In this document: positions 51,199-59,586 of the stretch, piece by piece | Position numbering within the stretch: the stretch's first letter is position 1 | How the letters are laid out: every line of letters starts with the position of its first letter | Source: Amycolatopsis sp. 195334CR | Lineage (GTDB): Bacteria > Actinomycetota > Actinomycetes > Mycobacteriales > Pseudonocardiaceae | Assembly (NCBI RefSeq): GCF_017309385.1 | Contig: NZ_JAFJMJ010000003.1 | Coordinates: 620,001-684,000 of the forward strand | Direction of reading: 5' to 3' | Length of the DNA: 64,000 nucleotides | The notes under the pieces: model-generated | What the model was told of the DNA's origin: nothing | The model's database searches: none | What the model saw: the letters and a program-made list of their open reading frames with translations, nothing else | Position numbers and translations under genes: made by a program

Positions 51199-52074
51199 CT
51201 ATGCCCGGACGAGCTCGCGGAACGCCGCCGCGGCCGGGCTCAGCCTGCCCCGCCGCGACACCAGGCACACGCGGAGGCGGTCGGGGCAGTCCAGCGCGCG
51301 CACCGCGGCCCCGGCGGACTTCGCCAGCGCGCGCCAGGAATCGCTGACCACCGCGATGCCCACCCCGGCGAGCACGAGGGGCAGCACGGCCTCACGGTGC
51401 TCGACCTCCACCGCGAACCGGCTGCCCGGCGCCTCGCGGCGCACGGCGTCGGCCACCGACCGCATCCCGGTGCCCTGCTGGCCGACGATCAACGCGGCAC
51501 CGGCCGGTTCGGCGGGCCGCACCGGGTCCGACGGCGGCAGCATCCCGTCGTCGCGGGCCAGCAGGGCGAAGGACTGCGTCTCCAGCTCCAGCGCTTCCAG
51601 TTCGGGCAACGGCGGGGCGTCCGGTGAGGCCGCCACGACGCCGAGTTCGGCATCGCCGGTGGTGAGCATTCGCTGCACGTCAGCGGGGGTGCTGGCGGCG
51701 CGGACCGACAGCTGCACGCCCGGGTGCGCGGCGGCGAAGGCGGCGATCAGGCCGGTGAGCGGGCTGACCGACTGCGACGGCATCGCGGCGATGACCAGTT
51801 CCCCGCCGAGGAGCCCGTCGACGGCCTCCACCGTGGCGCGCGCGAGGTCCAGGTCGCGCATGACCTCGCGCGCGGGCGCGACGAGCGCGTGCCCGGCGGC
51901 GGTCAGCACCAGCCGGCGGCCGGTCCGGTGGAACAGCAGGCTGCCGAGGTCGCGTTCGAGCGCGCGCAGCGCCTGGGAGACCGACGGCTGCGCGACGTAG
52001 AGCTGCTCGGCGGCCCGGTGCACGCTCCCGGCGTCGACCACGGCCAGGAAGTACCTGAGCTGACGGGCGTCCAT
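51199..52074 (-). CDS. LysR-family regulator of the tartrate module
   Basis: 291 residues. HTH at 1-60 (MDARQLRYFLAVVDAGSVHR, AEQLYVAQPSVSQALRALER) and effector domain from about 90 (GELVIAAMPSQSVSPLTGLI, VIVG-type middle, LPLVLAGVGIAVVSDSWRAL). ATG 52074 with GGGAGG upstream; the longer reading to 52296 lacks resemblance. It sits between the dehydrogenase/kinase operon and the divergent permease and shares the GTCCAAGACC motif with both. Confidence 0.9.
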   Translation of the reverse strand: MDARQLRYFLAVVDAGSVHRAAEQLYVAQPSVSQALRALERDLGSLLFHRTGRRLVLTAAGHALVAPAREVMRDLDLARATVEAVDGLLGGELVIAAMPSQSVSPLTGLIAAFAAAHPGVQLSVRAASTPADVQRMLTTGDAELGVVAASPDAPPLPELEALELETQSFALLARDDGMLPPSDPVRPAEPAGAALIVGQQGTGMRSVADAVRREAPGSRFAVEVEHREAVLPLVLAGVGIAVVSDSWRALAKSAGAAVRALDCPDRLRVCLVSRRGRLSPAAAAFRELVRA

Positions 52075-52093
52075 CCGGGCCACCTCCCTCGCT

Positions 52094-52139
52094 GATAATC
52101 GCTGCCTATCACCTTGCCAGCAACCCGGTCTTGGACCGG
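52094..52139. promoter_or_regulatory. LysR/permease intergenic dyads
   Basis: GATA-N9-TATC (52094-52110) has LysR T-N11-A-type spacing, and CCGGTC-TTG-GACCGG (52125-52139) is a perfect 6-bp-arm palindrome containing the inverted copy of GTCCAAGACC. GAGGAGGG precedes the permease start. Confidence 0.55.
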
Positions 52140-52210
52140 CACCCCGCCCGCCGGGCTTACTGGGGCGCGGACGGCACCGGCGCCGTCCGAGGATCCCGAG
52201 GAGGGCCACC

Positions 52211-53545
52211 GTGTCCGAGGCCTGGCTACTGGCCCACACCGGCATCGCCATCGCCGGCATCGTCGTGCTGATCACCTGGCTCAAGACGCCGCCCATCTTC
52301 GGCCTGCTGCTCGGCGCGACCTATCTCGGGCTGGCCACCGGCCTCGGCACCGGCGGCACGACCGAGGCGCTGGCCACCGGGTTCGGCGACGTGATGGCCG
52401 AGATCGGCCTGCTGATCACCTTCGGCGTCGTGATCGGCTCACTGCTCACCGCGACGAACACGCTGACGCGCGTGATGGAGCGGCTGCTGGGTTTCTTCGG
52501 CGAGAAGCGCGTCCCGATGGTGTTCGCGGTGTCGCTGTCGACGCTGTTCACGTCGATTTATTCGGACGTGGTCCTGGTGCTCACCGCGCCGCTGGCCCGG
52601 CGGCTCGGCACGCGGATGGGCAGCCGGGGCGTCGCGCTGATGGGCGGGGCGCTGACCGCCGGGATCGAGGTCGGCCTGGTCTTCGTGGTGCCTGGCGTGG
52701 CCGCGCTCGCGGTGGCGGGCCTGCTCGGCGTGCCGCTCGGCGAGATGTTCCTGTTCGGACTGGCCGTCGGCGTGCCGACGGCGGTGCTCACCATGGTGGT
52801 GTTCGCCGTGCTGCTGCGCCGGACGTTGCGCTGGAACCCGGTCACCGACGAGCTGCCCGGCGGCGAACCGGCAGCGGCGGCCGCCGAGCCCACGGGGAAG
52901 CAGTTGCCCCTGCTGCTGTCGGTGTCGCCGGTGCTGGTGACACTGGCGCTGATCGCACTGGGCGCGCTGGCCGACGCGTTCGGCTTCGGCCTCGGGCCGG
53001 TCGCGCTGGTGAGCGACCCGGTGCTCGCGATGGCGATCGGGGCGGGGTTGGCGCACCTCCTGGCGCAGCGCGTGCTGCCCCGGCAGGAGGTCAACGCGGC
53101 GGTGGGCAAGGCGCTGGCGATGGCCGGGCCGATCCTGGTGCTGTCCGGGCTGTCGGGGTCGGTGGCCGAGGTGATCGGCAAGTCGGGGCTGCGGGATGTG
53201 CTGGCGGAGTCGTTCGGCGCCGGTTTCCTGCCGCCGTTGCTGCTGGTGTGGCTGGTGGCCGCGGTGCTGCACATCGCGATGGGCTCGATCTCCATTTCGG
53301 CCATCACCGCCGCGGGCATCCTCGCCCCGATCGCGGGCTCGCTGGGCGTGCCGGTGGTGCTGATCGCGCTGGCGGCGTGCTCGGGTGCGTTGTTCCTGCC
53401 GCACGTCAGCAGCAACTTCTTCTGGATGTTCCAGTCGCTGCTGGGGTTGAGCACGCGGGGCACGTTCAAGACGCACACGGTCGCGATGACCCTGGCGTCG
53501 GTGATCTCGCTGCCGATCGTGCTGTTGCTGGGCCTCGCTTTCTGA
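52211..53545 (+). CDS. GntP-family organic acid:H+ symporter
   Basis: 444 residues, about 12-14 helices. GntP features: LKTPPIFGLLLGATYLGLATG, TFGVVIGSLLTATNTLTRVM, STLFTSIYSDVVLVLTAPLA, VFVVPGVAALAVAGLLG, HIAMGSISISAITAAGILAP, GALFLPHVSSNFFWMFQSLLG. Family members carry gluconate and related hydroxyacids; context points to tartrate, malate or glycerate. GTG 52211 with GAGGAGGG upstream. Divergent from LysR. Confidence 0.88.
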   Translation: MSEAWLLAHTGIAIAGIVVLITWLKTPPIFGLLLGATYLGLATGLGTGGTTEALATGFGDVMAEIGLLITFGVVIGSLLTATNTLTRVMERLLGFFGEKRVPMVFAVSLSTLFTSIYSDVVLVLTAPLARRLGTRMGSRGVALMGGALTAGIEVGLVFVVPGVAALAVAGLLGVPLGEMFLFGLAVGVPTAVLTMVVFAVLLRRTLRWNPVTDELPGGEPAAAAAEPTGKQLPLLLSVSPVLVTLALIALGALADAFGFGLGPVALVSDPVLAMAIGAGLAHLLAQRVLPRQEVNAAVGKALAMAGPILVLSGLSGSVAEVIGKSGLRDVLAESFGAGFLPPLLLVWLVAAVLHIAMGSISISAITAAGILAPIAGSLGVPVVLIALAACSGALFLPHVSSNFFWMFQSLLGLSTRGTFKTHTVAMTLASVISLPIVLLLGLAF

Positions 53546-53551
53546 CGGCTC

Positions 53552-54103
53552 CTATCGGTGGCGAAGTAGCCGCTGCTGGCGAGACTTCAAGCGGTTGAAG
53601 GACTCCTGGGCGTGCTGGAGCGCCTGGTCGCGCGGAAAGTTGCGCGCGGGCTTGTGCAGGGCGAAGTTCCCGTTATCCCACGAGACAAGAAGCGGCTCGT
53701 AGGCCGACACGTGCGCACACAGGTCGAGCAGGCACTTCGGAATGGATTCCTCGTCGAAGAGGTGGGCCTTGGTGACGATCAGGTCCCGCATCTGCCGGTT
53801 CAGCGGCATGAACACGGTCGAGATCCACAGCCGCCAGGCTTCGCCCTCGGCTTCGGTCGGCGGGTCGTCCTGGTCCCAGAAGGCGCCGTTCGGCCGGTAC
53901 TCGGTCCGGAAGATCCACCAGGCGCGGTCCGCCGCGCTGATCAGGGCGAGCAGCGGGCCGTACAGGTCCTTCAACTGCTCGTTGACCCGTTCGAGCCGAT
54001 CCTTGCGCCGCGCCAGGCGCAGGTTGGACCAGTACGCGGCCAGGAAACCCGCCATCGCCACCAGCGCGGGCACCGCGAGACTCCAGATCACCGTGGCGCT
54101 CAT
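53552..54103 (-). CDS. N-terminally membrane-anchored hypothetical protein
   Basis: 183 residues. One membrane helix (about 3-22), then a basic helical part (NLRLARRKDRLERVNEQLKD, residues 24-43) and a soluble domain rich in Trp and charged residues (SAADRAWWIFRTEYRPNGAF, FMPLNRQMRDLIVTKAHLFDEESIP). Similar one-helix proteins with a YGPLLALI core are common in many bacteria but uncharacterised. ATG 54103 with GAGGGC upstream. Converges on the permease gene with 6 nt between. Confidence 0.75.
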   Translation of the reverse strand: MSATVIWSLAVPALVAMAGFLAAYWSNLRLARRKDRLERVNEQLKDLYGPLLALISAADRAWWIFRTEYRPNGAFWDQDDPPTEAEGEAWRLWISTVFMPLNRQMRDLIVTKAHLFDEESIPKCLLDLCAHVSAYEPLLVSWDNGNFALHKPARNFPRDQALQHAQESFNRLKSRQQRLLRHR

Positions 54104-54217
54104 CCGCAAGCCCTCACTTCCGTCACCGAGCAGATCGCGGCTCGGCGAGGTCGGCGTTACTCAGGCCGCCGAATGCGAGCAAGGGGCTGGCCATCTCCCC
54201 GTCCGCGAAGGCGGCGC

Positions 54218-54264
54218 GGCTACCCAAAAGCGAGTAGCCACCACCCCGAGCAATTGCTCATAAT
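54218..54264 (+). promoter_or_regulatory. operator region and leaderless promoter of the PPOX gene
   Basis: GAGCAATTGCTC (54248-54259) is a perfect 12-bp palindrome abutting CATAAT (54259-54264), a -10 box 6 nt before ATG 54271. A second dyad GGCTAC-N10-GTAGCC lies at 54218-54239. No regulator gene adjoins, so the binder is encoded elsewhere. Confidence 0.6.
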
Positions 54265-54270
54265 TGGGCC

Positions 54271-54912
54271 ATGACCAGCAATAACCCCATCAGCGCGACG
54301 CGTCCGCGCCGGGTGTCGTTCGAGGGGGTGCGGGAGCGGCTCGGCGAGCCGGAGGCGATGATCAGGGCGAAGGTCCACGACCGCGTCGACCGGCATTTCC
54401 GGCGGTTCATCGCGCACGCGCCGTTCCTGGCGATGGCCACCTCCGACGCCCGCGGCCTGCCCGACTGCTCACCGCGCGGCGACTACCCCGGCTTCGTCAA
54501 GGTGCTCGACGACCGCACCCTCGCCATTCCCGACCGGCCAGGGAACAAGCTCGCCGACTCCTTCCGCAACCTCGCCGAGAACGACGGCATCGGCCTGATG
54601 TTCGTCATTCCCGGCGTGCGGGAAGTGTTGCGCGTCAACGGCCACGCCTACCCCACCGACGAACCCGACGTGCTGGCCCGCATGCGCACCGAGGGCAAAG
54701 ACGCGGAACTCGCGATCGTCGTCGAAATCGCCGAGATCTTCTTCCACTGTGGACGCGCGCTGATCCGGTCCCGCCTGTGGGACCCCGCGAGCCAGGCGCT
54801 GGCCGACGAAATGCCGTCCGTCGGCGCGATTTCCGCCGACCAGATGGGGATCGACGTCGACCCGGCCGCGCTGGAGCAGATGCTCGAAGCCGGCTACCGG
54901 CAGTTGTACTGA
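54271..54912 (+). CDS. PPOX-family flavoprotein (MSMEG_1061-like)
   Basis: 213 residues, split-barrel FMN-binding fold: HAPFLAMATSDARGLPDCSP, DRTLAIPDRPGNKLADSF, NDGIGLMFVIPGVREVLRVN, IAEIFFHCGRALIRSRLW. This subfamily is often paired with a ferredoxin-reductase-type protein, as here (next gene begins 7 nt later). Leaderless start likely. Reaction unknown; a redox or FMN-scavenging role is possible. Confidence 0.85.
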   Translation: MTSNNPISATRPRRVSFEGVRERLGEPEAMIRAKVHDRVDRHFRRFIAHAPFLAMATSDARGLPDCSPRGDYPGFVKVLDDRTLAIPDRPGNKLADSFRNLAENDGIGLMFVIPGVREVLRVNGHAYPTDEPDVLARMRTEGKDAELAIVVEIAEIFFHCGRALIRSRLWDPASQALADEMPSVGAISADQMGIDVDPAALEQMLEAGYRQLY

Positions 54913-54919
54913 GGTGAGC

Positions 54920-55816
54920 ATGCAGCGAACAGTTCTCGAAGAAGTACGGCCGATCGCCGACGGCGTCGTCTCGCTCGTCCTGCGGGGAGCCGACGGCCCG
55001 CTGGCGTCGTGGGAGCCGGGCGCGCACATCGACCTCGCCCTGCCGAACTGGCTGACCCGGCAGTATTCGCTGTGCGGCGACCCCGCCGACCGCGACAGCT
55101 ACCGAGTCGCCGTCCGGCACGACCGGCTCAGCCGCGGCGGCTCCGAATACGTCCACCTGTTCCTCCGCGCCGGCCGGACGCTCGACGTTTCCCTGCCACG
55201 CAACAACTTCCCGCTGAAGCCCGCACCGGACTACCTGTTCATCGCGGGCGGCATCGGCATCACCCCCATCCTGCCGATGTTCAACGCGAGCCCTTCGGCG
55301 ACGCTGGTGTACGTGGGCCGGTCGACCGCCACGATGCCGTTCGCCACAGAACTCGTCGCCAACCACAAAAACCGCGTCCGCCTCTACCCCACCGAGGAAC
55401 ACGGCAAGCCCGACTTCACCGCGTTGGCCGACGAACTGGATCCGCACACACTGGTGTACTGCTGCGGCCCCGCCCCGATGCTCGAAGCCGCCGAAGCCGC
55501 GTTTCCCGCGCAGCGCCTGCACCTCGAACGCTTCCGGCCGGTGGCCAAGGAGTTCGCCCCCAACCAGCCGTTCGAGGTGCACTGCGCCCGCTCGGGCCGG
55601 GAAATCCAGGTCGGCGCGGAAGAGTCCATGTTGGACGCGTTGAACCACGCGGGACTCCGAGTACCGTCCGGCTGCCGCGAAGGTGTGTGCGGCAGTTGCG
55701 AAATCACCGTCGTCGACGGCGAACCGGAACACCGCGACGACATCGGCGCGCCGCCCGGCAGCATGTACTGCTGCGTCTCCCGCGCGCGATCCGCACGCCT
55801 GGTCATCGACTGCTGA
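54920..55816 (+). CDS. PDR/VanB-type oxidoreductase (FMN/NAD reductase with plant-type 2Fe-2S)
   Basis: 298 residues. Order: flavin-binding barrel (RQYSLCGDPADRDSYRVAVR, about 45-65), NAD domain (DYLFIAGGIGITPILPMF; VYCCGPAPMLEAAE) and a C-terminal ferredoxin domain with GCREGVCGSCE and the distal Cys of MYCC. Supplies electrons to an oxygenase or the neighbouring flavoprotein. ATG 54920 has GAGGTGA 3 nt after the previous stop region; GTG 54914 is an alternative. Confidence 0.9.
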   Translation: MQRTVLEEVRPIADGVVSLVLRGADGPLASWEPGAHIDLALPNWLTRQYSLCGDPADRDSYRVAVRHDRLSRGGSEYVHLFLRAGRTLDVSLPRNNFPLKPAPDYLFIAGGIGITPILPMFNASPSATLVYVGRSTATMPFATELVANHKNRVRLYPTEEHGKPDFTALADELDPHTLVYCCGPAPMLEAAEAAFPAQRLHLERFRPVAKEFAPNQPFEVHCARSGREIQVGAEESMLDALNHAGLRVPSGCREGVCGSCEITVVDGEPEHRDDIGAPPGSMYCCVSRARSARLVIDC

Positions 55817-55819
55817 CCA

Positions 55820-56932
55820 CTACGCCTCCTTGAACAGGTCGACCAAGCTCTGCGGCGCGTTCTCGCCGAACAGGCTCTCCAGCATCAGGTCGTCGTCGAG
55901 GCGGGCTTCGCTGCGGGGGAACATTTCCCGCTCGTACTCGGCGAGCGCGGCCTCGACGTCACCGCGGTGCGCGGCGAGCGCCTTGCCGAGTTCCGCACCG
56001 TCCACCATGGCCAGATTGGCGCCTTCCCCGTCCGGGACGGCGAGGTGGGCGGCGTCCCCGACCAGGGTCACGCCCGGCACCCGGTCCCACCGGTGCCCGG
56101 TCGGCAGCGCGTAGTGCGGCCGCCAGACCGGATCGGTGTCGCCTTCGGTGATCAGCGCGGTGAGTTCGGGGGCCCAGCCCTCGAACTCCCGCGCGATCCG
56201 CGCGGTGGCGGCGGCCCGATCACCGAAGTCGATCGCGGTGAACCAGTCCAGCGGCTCGGTGAGCTGGACGTAGGTGTGCAGCGTGCCGGCGGTTTCCCGG
56301 TGCGCGTGGATGCCCTTCTCCGGCGCGGGCGCGATCATCATCCCGCCGCCGACCGCCTTCGCCGCGGCCGGTTGCCGGTGGTCGGCGTCGAACAGGTAGA
56401 TCTCGATCGACGACGAACCGGCGTACTCGGGCGTGGCCCCCGAAACCAGCGGCCGCACCCGTGACCACGCGCCGTCCGCACCGACCAGCAGATCGGTCAC
56501 CACCGTGCTGCCGTCGGTGAAGACGACCTCGTGACGACCGCCGCCGAGCGCGCGGGTGTGCTCCACCTTCCGTCCCCAATGGACAGTGCCGTCCGGGATC
56601 GAGTCGAGCAGCAGCTGCCGCAGCCTGCCGCGGTGCACCTCGGGGCGCCCGCCCGTGCCGTCGTCGGCCTTGTCGACCAGGACGGTCCCGTTCCGGTCGA
56701 GCACCCGCATCGCCTGGTGGCCGTGGAGCACGATCGCCTGGAACTCGTCCATCAGCCCGGCCGCGGCCACCGCCTGCTGGCCGTTGTAGTCGTGGATGTC
56801 GAGCAGTCCGCCCTGCGCCCGCGACGACGGGGACGGTTCGGCTTCGTACACCGTGGCCGGAATGCCGTGAATGTGCAGAACGCGGGCGAGGGTGAGGCCA
56901 CCGAGGCCCGCGCCGATGATCGTGGCGTGCAT
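55820..56932 (-). CDS. FAD-dependent monooxygenase, TetX-like
   Basis: 370 residues, group A flavoprotein hydroxylase. FAD motif IIGAGLGGLTLARVLHIHG (residues 5-23), EAEPSPSSRAQGGLLDIHDY, DLLVGADGAWSRVRPL (about 155) and GDAAHLAVPDGEGANLAMVDG (about 287-307, the TetX-like variant). May hydroxylate tetracyclines or another aromatic. ATG 56932 with AGGAGC upstream. Converges with the reductase gene 3 nt away and lies downstream of the F420 gene on the same strand. Confidence 0.88.
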   Translation of the reverse strand: MHATIIGAGLGGLTLARVLHIHGIPATVYEAEPSPSSRAQGGLLDIHDYNGQQAVAAAGLMDEFQAIVLHGHQAMRVLDRNGTVLVDKADDGTGGRPEVHRGRLRQLLLDSIPDGTVHWGRKVEHTRALGGGRHEVVFTDGSTVVTDLLVGADGAWSRVRPLVSGATPEYAGSSSIEIYLFDADHRQPAAAKAVGGGMMIAPAPEKGIHAHRETAGTLHTYVQLTEPLDWFTAIDFGDRAAATARIAREFEGWAPELTALITEGDTDPVWRPHYALPTGHRWDRVPGVTLVGDAAHLAVPDGEGANLAMVDGAELGKALAAHRGDVEAALAEYEREMFPRSEARLDDDLMLESLFGENAPQSLVDLFKEA

Positions 56933-57021
56933 GATCGCTCCTTCTCTGGATTCCCCCGAAGGCTGGCGCGGACCGCTGGCACGGGACGCACACGACGCTG
57001 GCACGGGCCTGGCAGGGCGTG

Positions 57022-57837
57022 TCAGCGGACGAGGCGGTCGAGTTCGCGCAGGACGTCGCCGGGATCTTCGTGGTCGGGAAGTTCGAAGAGGACGCGGTCC
57101 ACGCCGGCGTCCCGATAGTCCGCGAGCAGTTCGAGACGACCGCCGTAGAGGGTGACGTTCACCGGGCGCCCGGCGGCGCGCTTGCGCAGGGTCGTGATCC
57201 GGTCACCGAGTTGCTCGGGGGTGAACAGCGGCAGCGGCAGCCAGCCGTCTCCGTGGCTGAGGACGCGGTCCAGCACGGTCGGCCCGACGCCCGCGATCAG
57301 CACCGGCGGCCGCCGCACCGGCTTGGGCCAGGACCAGATCGGGTCGAAGTCGACGAACTCGCCGTGGAACTCCGGTTCGTCCTCGGTCCAGATCGCCGTC
57401 ATCGCGGCGACGTGCTCCAGCATCCTGGCCACCGGCCGCGCCGGGTCGACGCCGTGGTTGGCCATCTCCTCGGCGTTCCAGCCGGGACCGGCGCCCAGTT
57501 CGAACCGCCCGCCGGAGAGGCGGTCCACGCTCGCGACCCGCTTGGCCAGGTTGATCGGGTGGTGCTGGTTGACCAGCGCCACGGCGGTGCCGAGCGTGAT
57601 GCGTTCGGTGGTGGCGGCGATCGCGGCCAGCGCGGTCAGCGGGTCGAACGTGTGGGAGTAGTGCCGCGGGAGCGGTTGTGGTGACGCGCCCACCGGCCAC
57701 GGCGTGAGGCGGCTGGTGGGGATGTGCGTGTGCTCGGCGAGGAACAGCGCGCCGAAGCCGCGCTCCTCCACCGCCCGTCCCAGTCGGACGGGAGCGATGC
57801 CGTAGTCGGTCAGGAAGGTGACGATGCCGAGGTCCAT
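57022..57837 (-). CDS. LLM-class F420-dependent oxidoreductase
   Basis: 271 residues, TIM-barrel bacterial luciferase-like, F420-type branch: MDLGIVTFLTDYGIAPVRLG, FGALFLAEHTHIPTSR, TTERITLGTAVALVNQHHP, SVDRLSGGRFELGAGPGWNAEEM, PPVLIAGVGPTVLDRVLSHG. Uses reduced F420 or FMN on an unknown substrate. ATG 57837 chosen; ATG 57849 is an in-frame alternative close to the operator. Divergent from TetR. Confidence 0.88.
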   Translation of the reverse strand: MDLGIVTFLTDYGIAPVRLGRAVEERGFGALFLAEHTHIPTSRLTPWPVGASPQPLPRHYSHTFDPLTALAAIAATTERITLGTAVALVNQHHPINLAKRVASVDRLSGGRFELGAGPGWNAEEMANHGVDPARPVARMLEHVAAMTAIWTEDEPEFHGEFVDFDPIWSWPKPVRRPPVLIAGVGPTVLDRVLSHGDGWLPLPLFTPEQLGDRITTLRKRAAGRPVNVTLYGGRLELLADYRDAGVDRVLFELPDHEDPGDVLRELDRLVR

Positions 57838-57854
57838 GGACCCGAGCATGCCAT

Positions 57855-57876
57855 AAATGTCATTGCCATGACATTT
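57855..57876. promoter_or_regulatory. 9-bp-arm perfect palindrome, TetR operator
   Basis: AAATGTCAT-TGCC-ATGACATTT lies midway between the F420 gene and the TetR gene, the classic autoregulated TetR layout. Confidence 0.72.
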
Positions 57877-57900
57877 AGCCGCCGGTGTTAGCGTGACGCG

Positions 57901-58494
57901 GTGGCGGAGAGAACGAACGAGCGGGTCCGCGCGGACTCCCGGCGCAACCGGGCCGCCATCGTGACCGCGGCCCGCGCGGCCGTGGCGGACCTGGGCGACA
58001 AGGCGTCGATGGAGCAGATCGCACGGTTGGCGCAGGTCAACACGCGCACGTTGTTCCGGCACTTCCCGACCAGGGACGACCTGCTGGCGGCGGCGCTGGA
58101 GGACTACTTCGCCGAGCGGGTGGAACCGGTGCTGCTGCGGGCCGCCGCCGATCCCGACCCGCGGCGCGCGATGGAGACCGTGCTGTCCGAGAGCACCGCC
58201 GCCTTCGTGGAGCACCCGGGCATGCTGGCGCTGATCAGCGGCGGCGCCCGGACGTCCGGCATCGCGCCCCGCTACCTGGAGCCGCTGGGCGAGATCCTGA
58301 CCAGGGCCCGGCAGGCCGGGGCGGTCCGGGACGACCTCACCCCGGACGACTTCCCCTGCCTGGTCACCATGCTCGTGGCCGGCGCGAGCCACGCCGGTCC
58401 GAACTGGCCTCGTTACCTCGCGCTCGTGCTGGACAGCTTGCCGCCGGAAGCCGCCCGCACTCCGCTTCCGCCGCTTTCGCCGCTTTCGCGGTAG
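57901..58494 (+). CDS. TetR-family transcriptional regulator
   Basis: 197 residues. HTH at about 15-60: RAAIVTAARAAVADLGDKAS, MEQIARLAQVNTRTLFRHFP. C-terminal ligand domain with a SbtR-like pattern (FVEHPGMLALISGGARTSG). GTG 57901 has no ribosome site; TAGCGT (57889-57894) ends 6 nt upstream, so leaderless. Should repress the F420 oxidoreductase and perhaps the TetX-like gene. Its last 82 nt overlap the convergent gene. Confidence 0.9.
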   Translation: MAERTNERVRADSRRNRAAIVTAARAAVADLGDKASMEQIARLAQVNTRTLFRHFPTRDDLLAAALEDYFAERVEPVLLRAAADPDPRRAMETVLSESTAAFVEHPGMLALISGGARTSGIAPRYLEPLGEILTRARQAGAVRDDLTPDDFPCLVTMLVAGASHAGPNWPRYLALVLDSLPPEAARTPLPPLSPLSR

Positions 58495-59492
58495 TAGTCG
58501 GCGAGTGCGGCGAAGGCGGCCTTCGGTTCCCAGCGCAGGCCGGGATAGGATTCGCCAGTGCGGTCTTCGAGAACCTTGACCACGCCGAAACTGGCCAGGT
58601 CGAGATCGCGACGAGGGTCGTCGGCGCGATGCGGATAGTTTTCGAGGGCGAAAAGGTACACAAAGGCGCCGTCCACCCCCTCGGCGTCGAAGATTTCGAG
58701 CAATTCGACGAGATAAGCCGCTTGCCCCTCTTCGTCACGGACGTAGTCACCACTCAGACGGACCGGAATTCCGTCGTCGTATTCGACGATTTCCATGCTG
58801 CGGGGCGCCACGTCGCCGGAACCACGCCAGGTGGCCGTACCGAATCCGGTTATCGCCACCGGTTTCCCTTGTTCCACGAGCTTTCGGACGCCCTCTTGGA
58901 ACCGGTCGGCGACCTCGGCCGAGCGGATGAGTTCGACTGAAACGAAGTCGAACAGGGACCAGTCGACGCGTTCGAACGGGATGCAGGCGTACGTGAGCTT
59001 CCCGTCGAAATGCTCGCGGATCTTGCTCACGGCCCGCTTGAGGAATTCGTTGAGCCGGGTGTTGATTTCCTCGAGTTCGTTGGTCCGAATGGCGTTCAAC
59101 AGTAGGCCGAGCCGCTCTTCGAGGCTTTCGCCGGGCACGAATCCCTGATTCATGATGCTCAACTCGACACCAGCGACAAAAACGACCTCGGCGCCCGTCT
59201 GGCGCAGCCGCTCAGCCCGTTTCGCACAGTCAACGAACAACTCCAGGATCTCCGCGGGCGTCAGATCGAGCGGATAAGGCGACAGCCACACCTCCAGCCC
59301 CAACTCGGCGGCTTGCCGCGCGGCCAGGTCGAGGCGCTCCGGGTCGCCGCCGACGAGATGCACGGCGGTGCAGTGGAGATCGTCGCGGATGATGGCCAGC
59401 TCCCGCCGGACCACGTCGGGATCGAAGTGCTCACGTGAGGTTCCGCCGTTGCGGACGAAGCCGGTGTCGTACGCGATGCCCTTGGCGCGCAT
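58413..59492 (-). CDS. uncharacterised TIM-barrel-like protein (glycosidase-clan resemblance)
   Basis: 359 residues. MRAKGIAYDTGFVRNGGTSR then alternating strands and helices: CTAVHLVGGDPERLDLAARQ, LGLEVWLSPYPLDLTPAEIL, GAEVVFVAGVELSIMNQGF (Glu), LTYACIPFERVDWSLFDFVS, PVAITGFGTATWRGSGDVAP, VDGAFVYLFALENYP. The pattern is like clan-A glycoside hydrolases, where ITEFG carries the nucleophile; here it reads ITGFG (GGA at 58845-58847), so the protein may be inactive. Similar actinobacterial proteins have been labelled abortive-infection proteins without proof. The tail past about residue 330 is low-complexity. ATG 59492 has GGAAGGA upstream. Confidence 0.75.
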   Translation of the reverse strand: MRAKGIAYDTGFVRNGGTSREHFDPDVVRRELAIIRDDLHCTAVHLVGGDPERLDLAARQAAELGLEVWLSPYPLDLTPAEILELFVDCAKRAERLRQTGAEVVFVAGVELSIMNQGFVPGESLEERLGLLLNAIRTNELEEINTRLNEFLKRAVSKIREHFDGKLTYACIPFERVDWSLFDFVSVELIRSAEVADRFQEGVRKLVEQGKPVAITGFGTATWRGSGDVAPRSMEIVEYDDGIPVRLSGDYVRDEEGQAAYLVELLEIFDAEGVDGAFVYLFALENYPHRADDPRRDLDLASFGVVKVLEDRTGESYPGLRWEPKAAFAALADYYRESGESGGSGVRAASGGKLSSTSAR

Positions 59493-59526
59493 GGGTTTTC
59501 CTTCCTGCTGGGACGTGACTCCGGCA

Positions 59527-59559
59527 AGACTAGAGTCAAACTTGCGTGCACGCAAGTTT
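59527..59559 (-). promoter_or_regulatory. promoter of the TIM-barrel gene under a 22-bp perfect palindrome
   Basis: AAACTTGCGTG (59538-59548) and CACGCAAGTTT (59549-59559) form an uninterrupted palindrome. On the minus strand TTGCGT (59555-59550), 17 nt, TAGTCT (59532-59527) is a sensible promoter whose -35 and spacer lie in the palindrome. The repressor is not adjacent. Confidence 0.68.
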
Positions 59560-59586
59560 GCGCACGCGCATGTTCAACGCGAGAGT

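Noticed and set aside
48267..51347. 1026-codon plus-strand frame
   Set aside because: Crosses the MFS 3' half, the glycerate kinase and the dehydrogenase in wrong frames or antisense.
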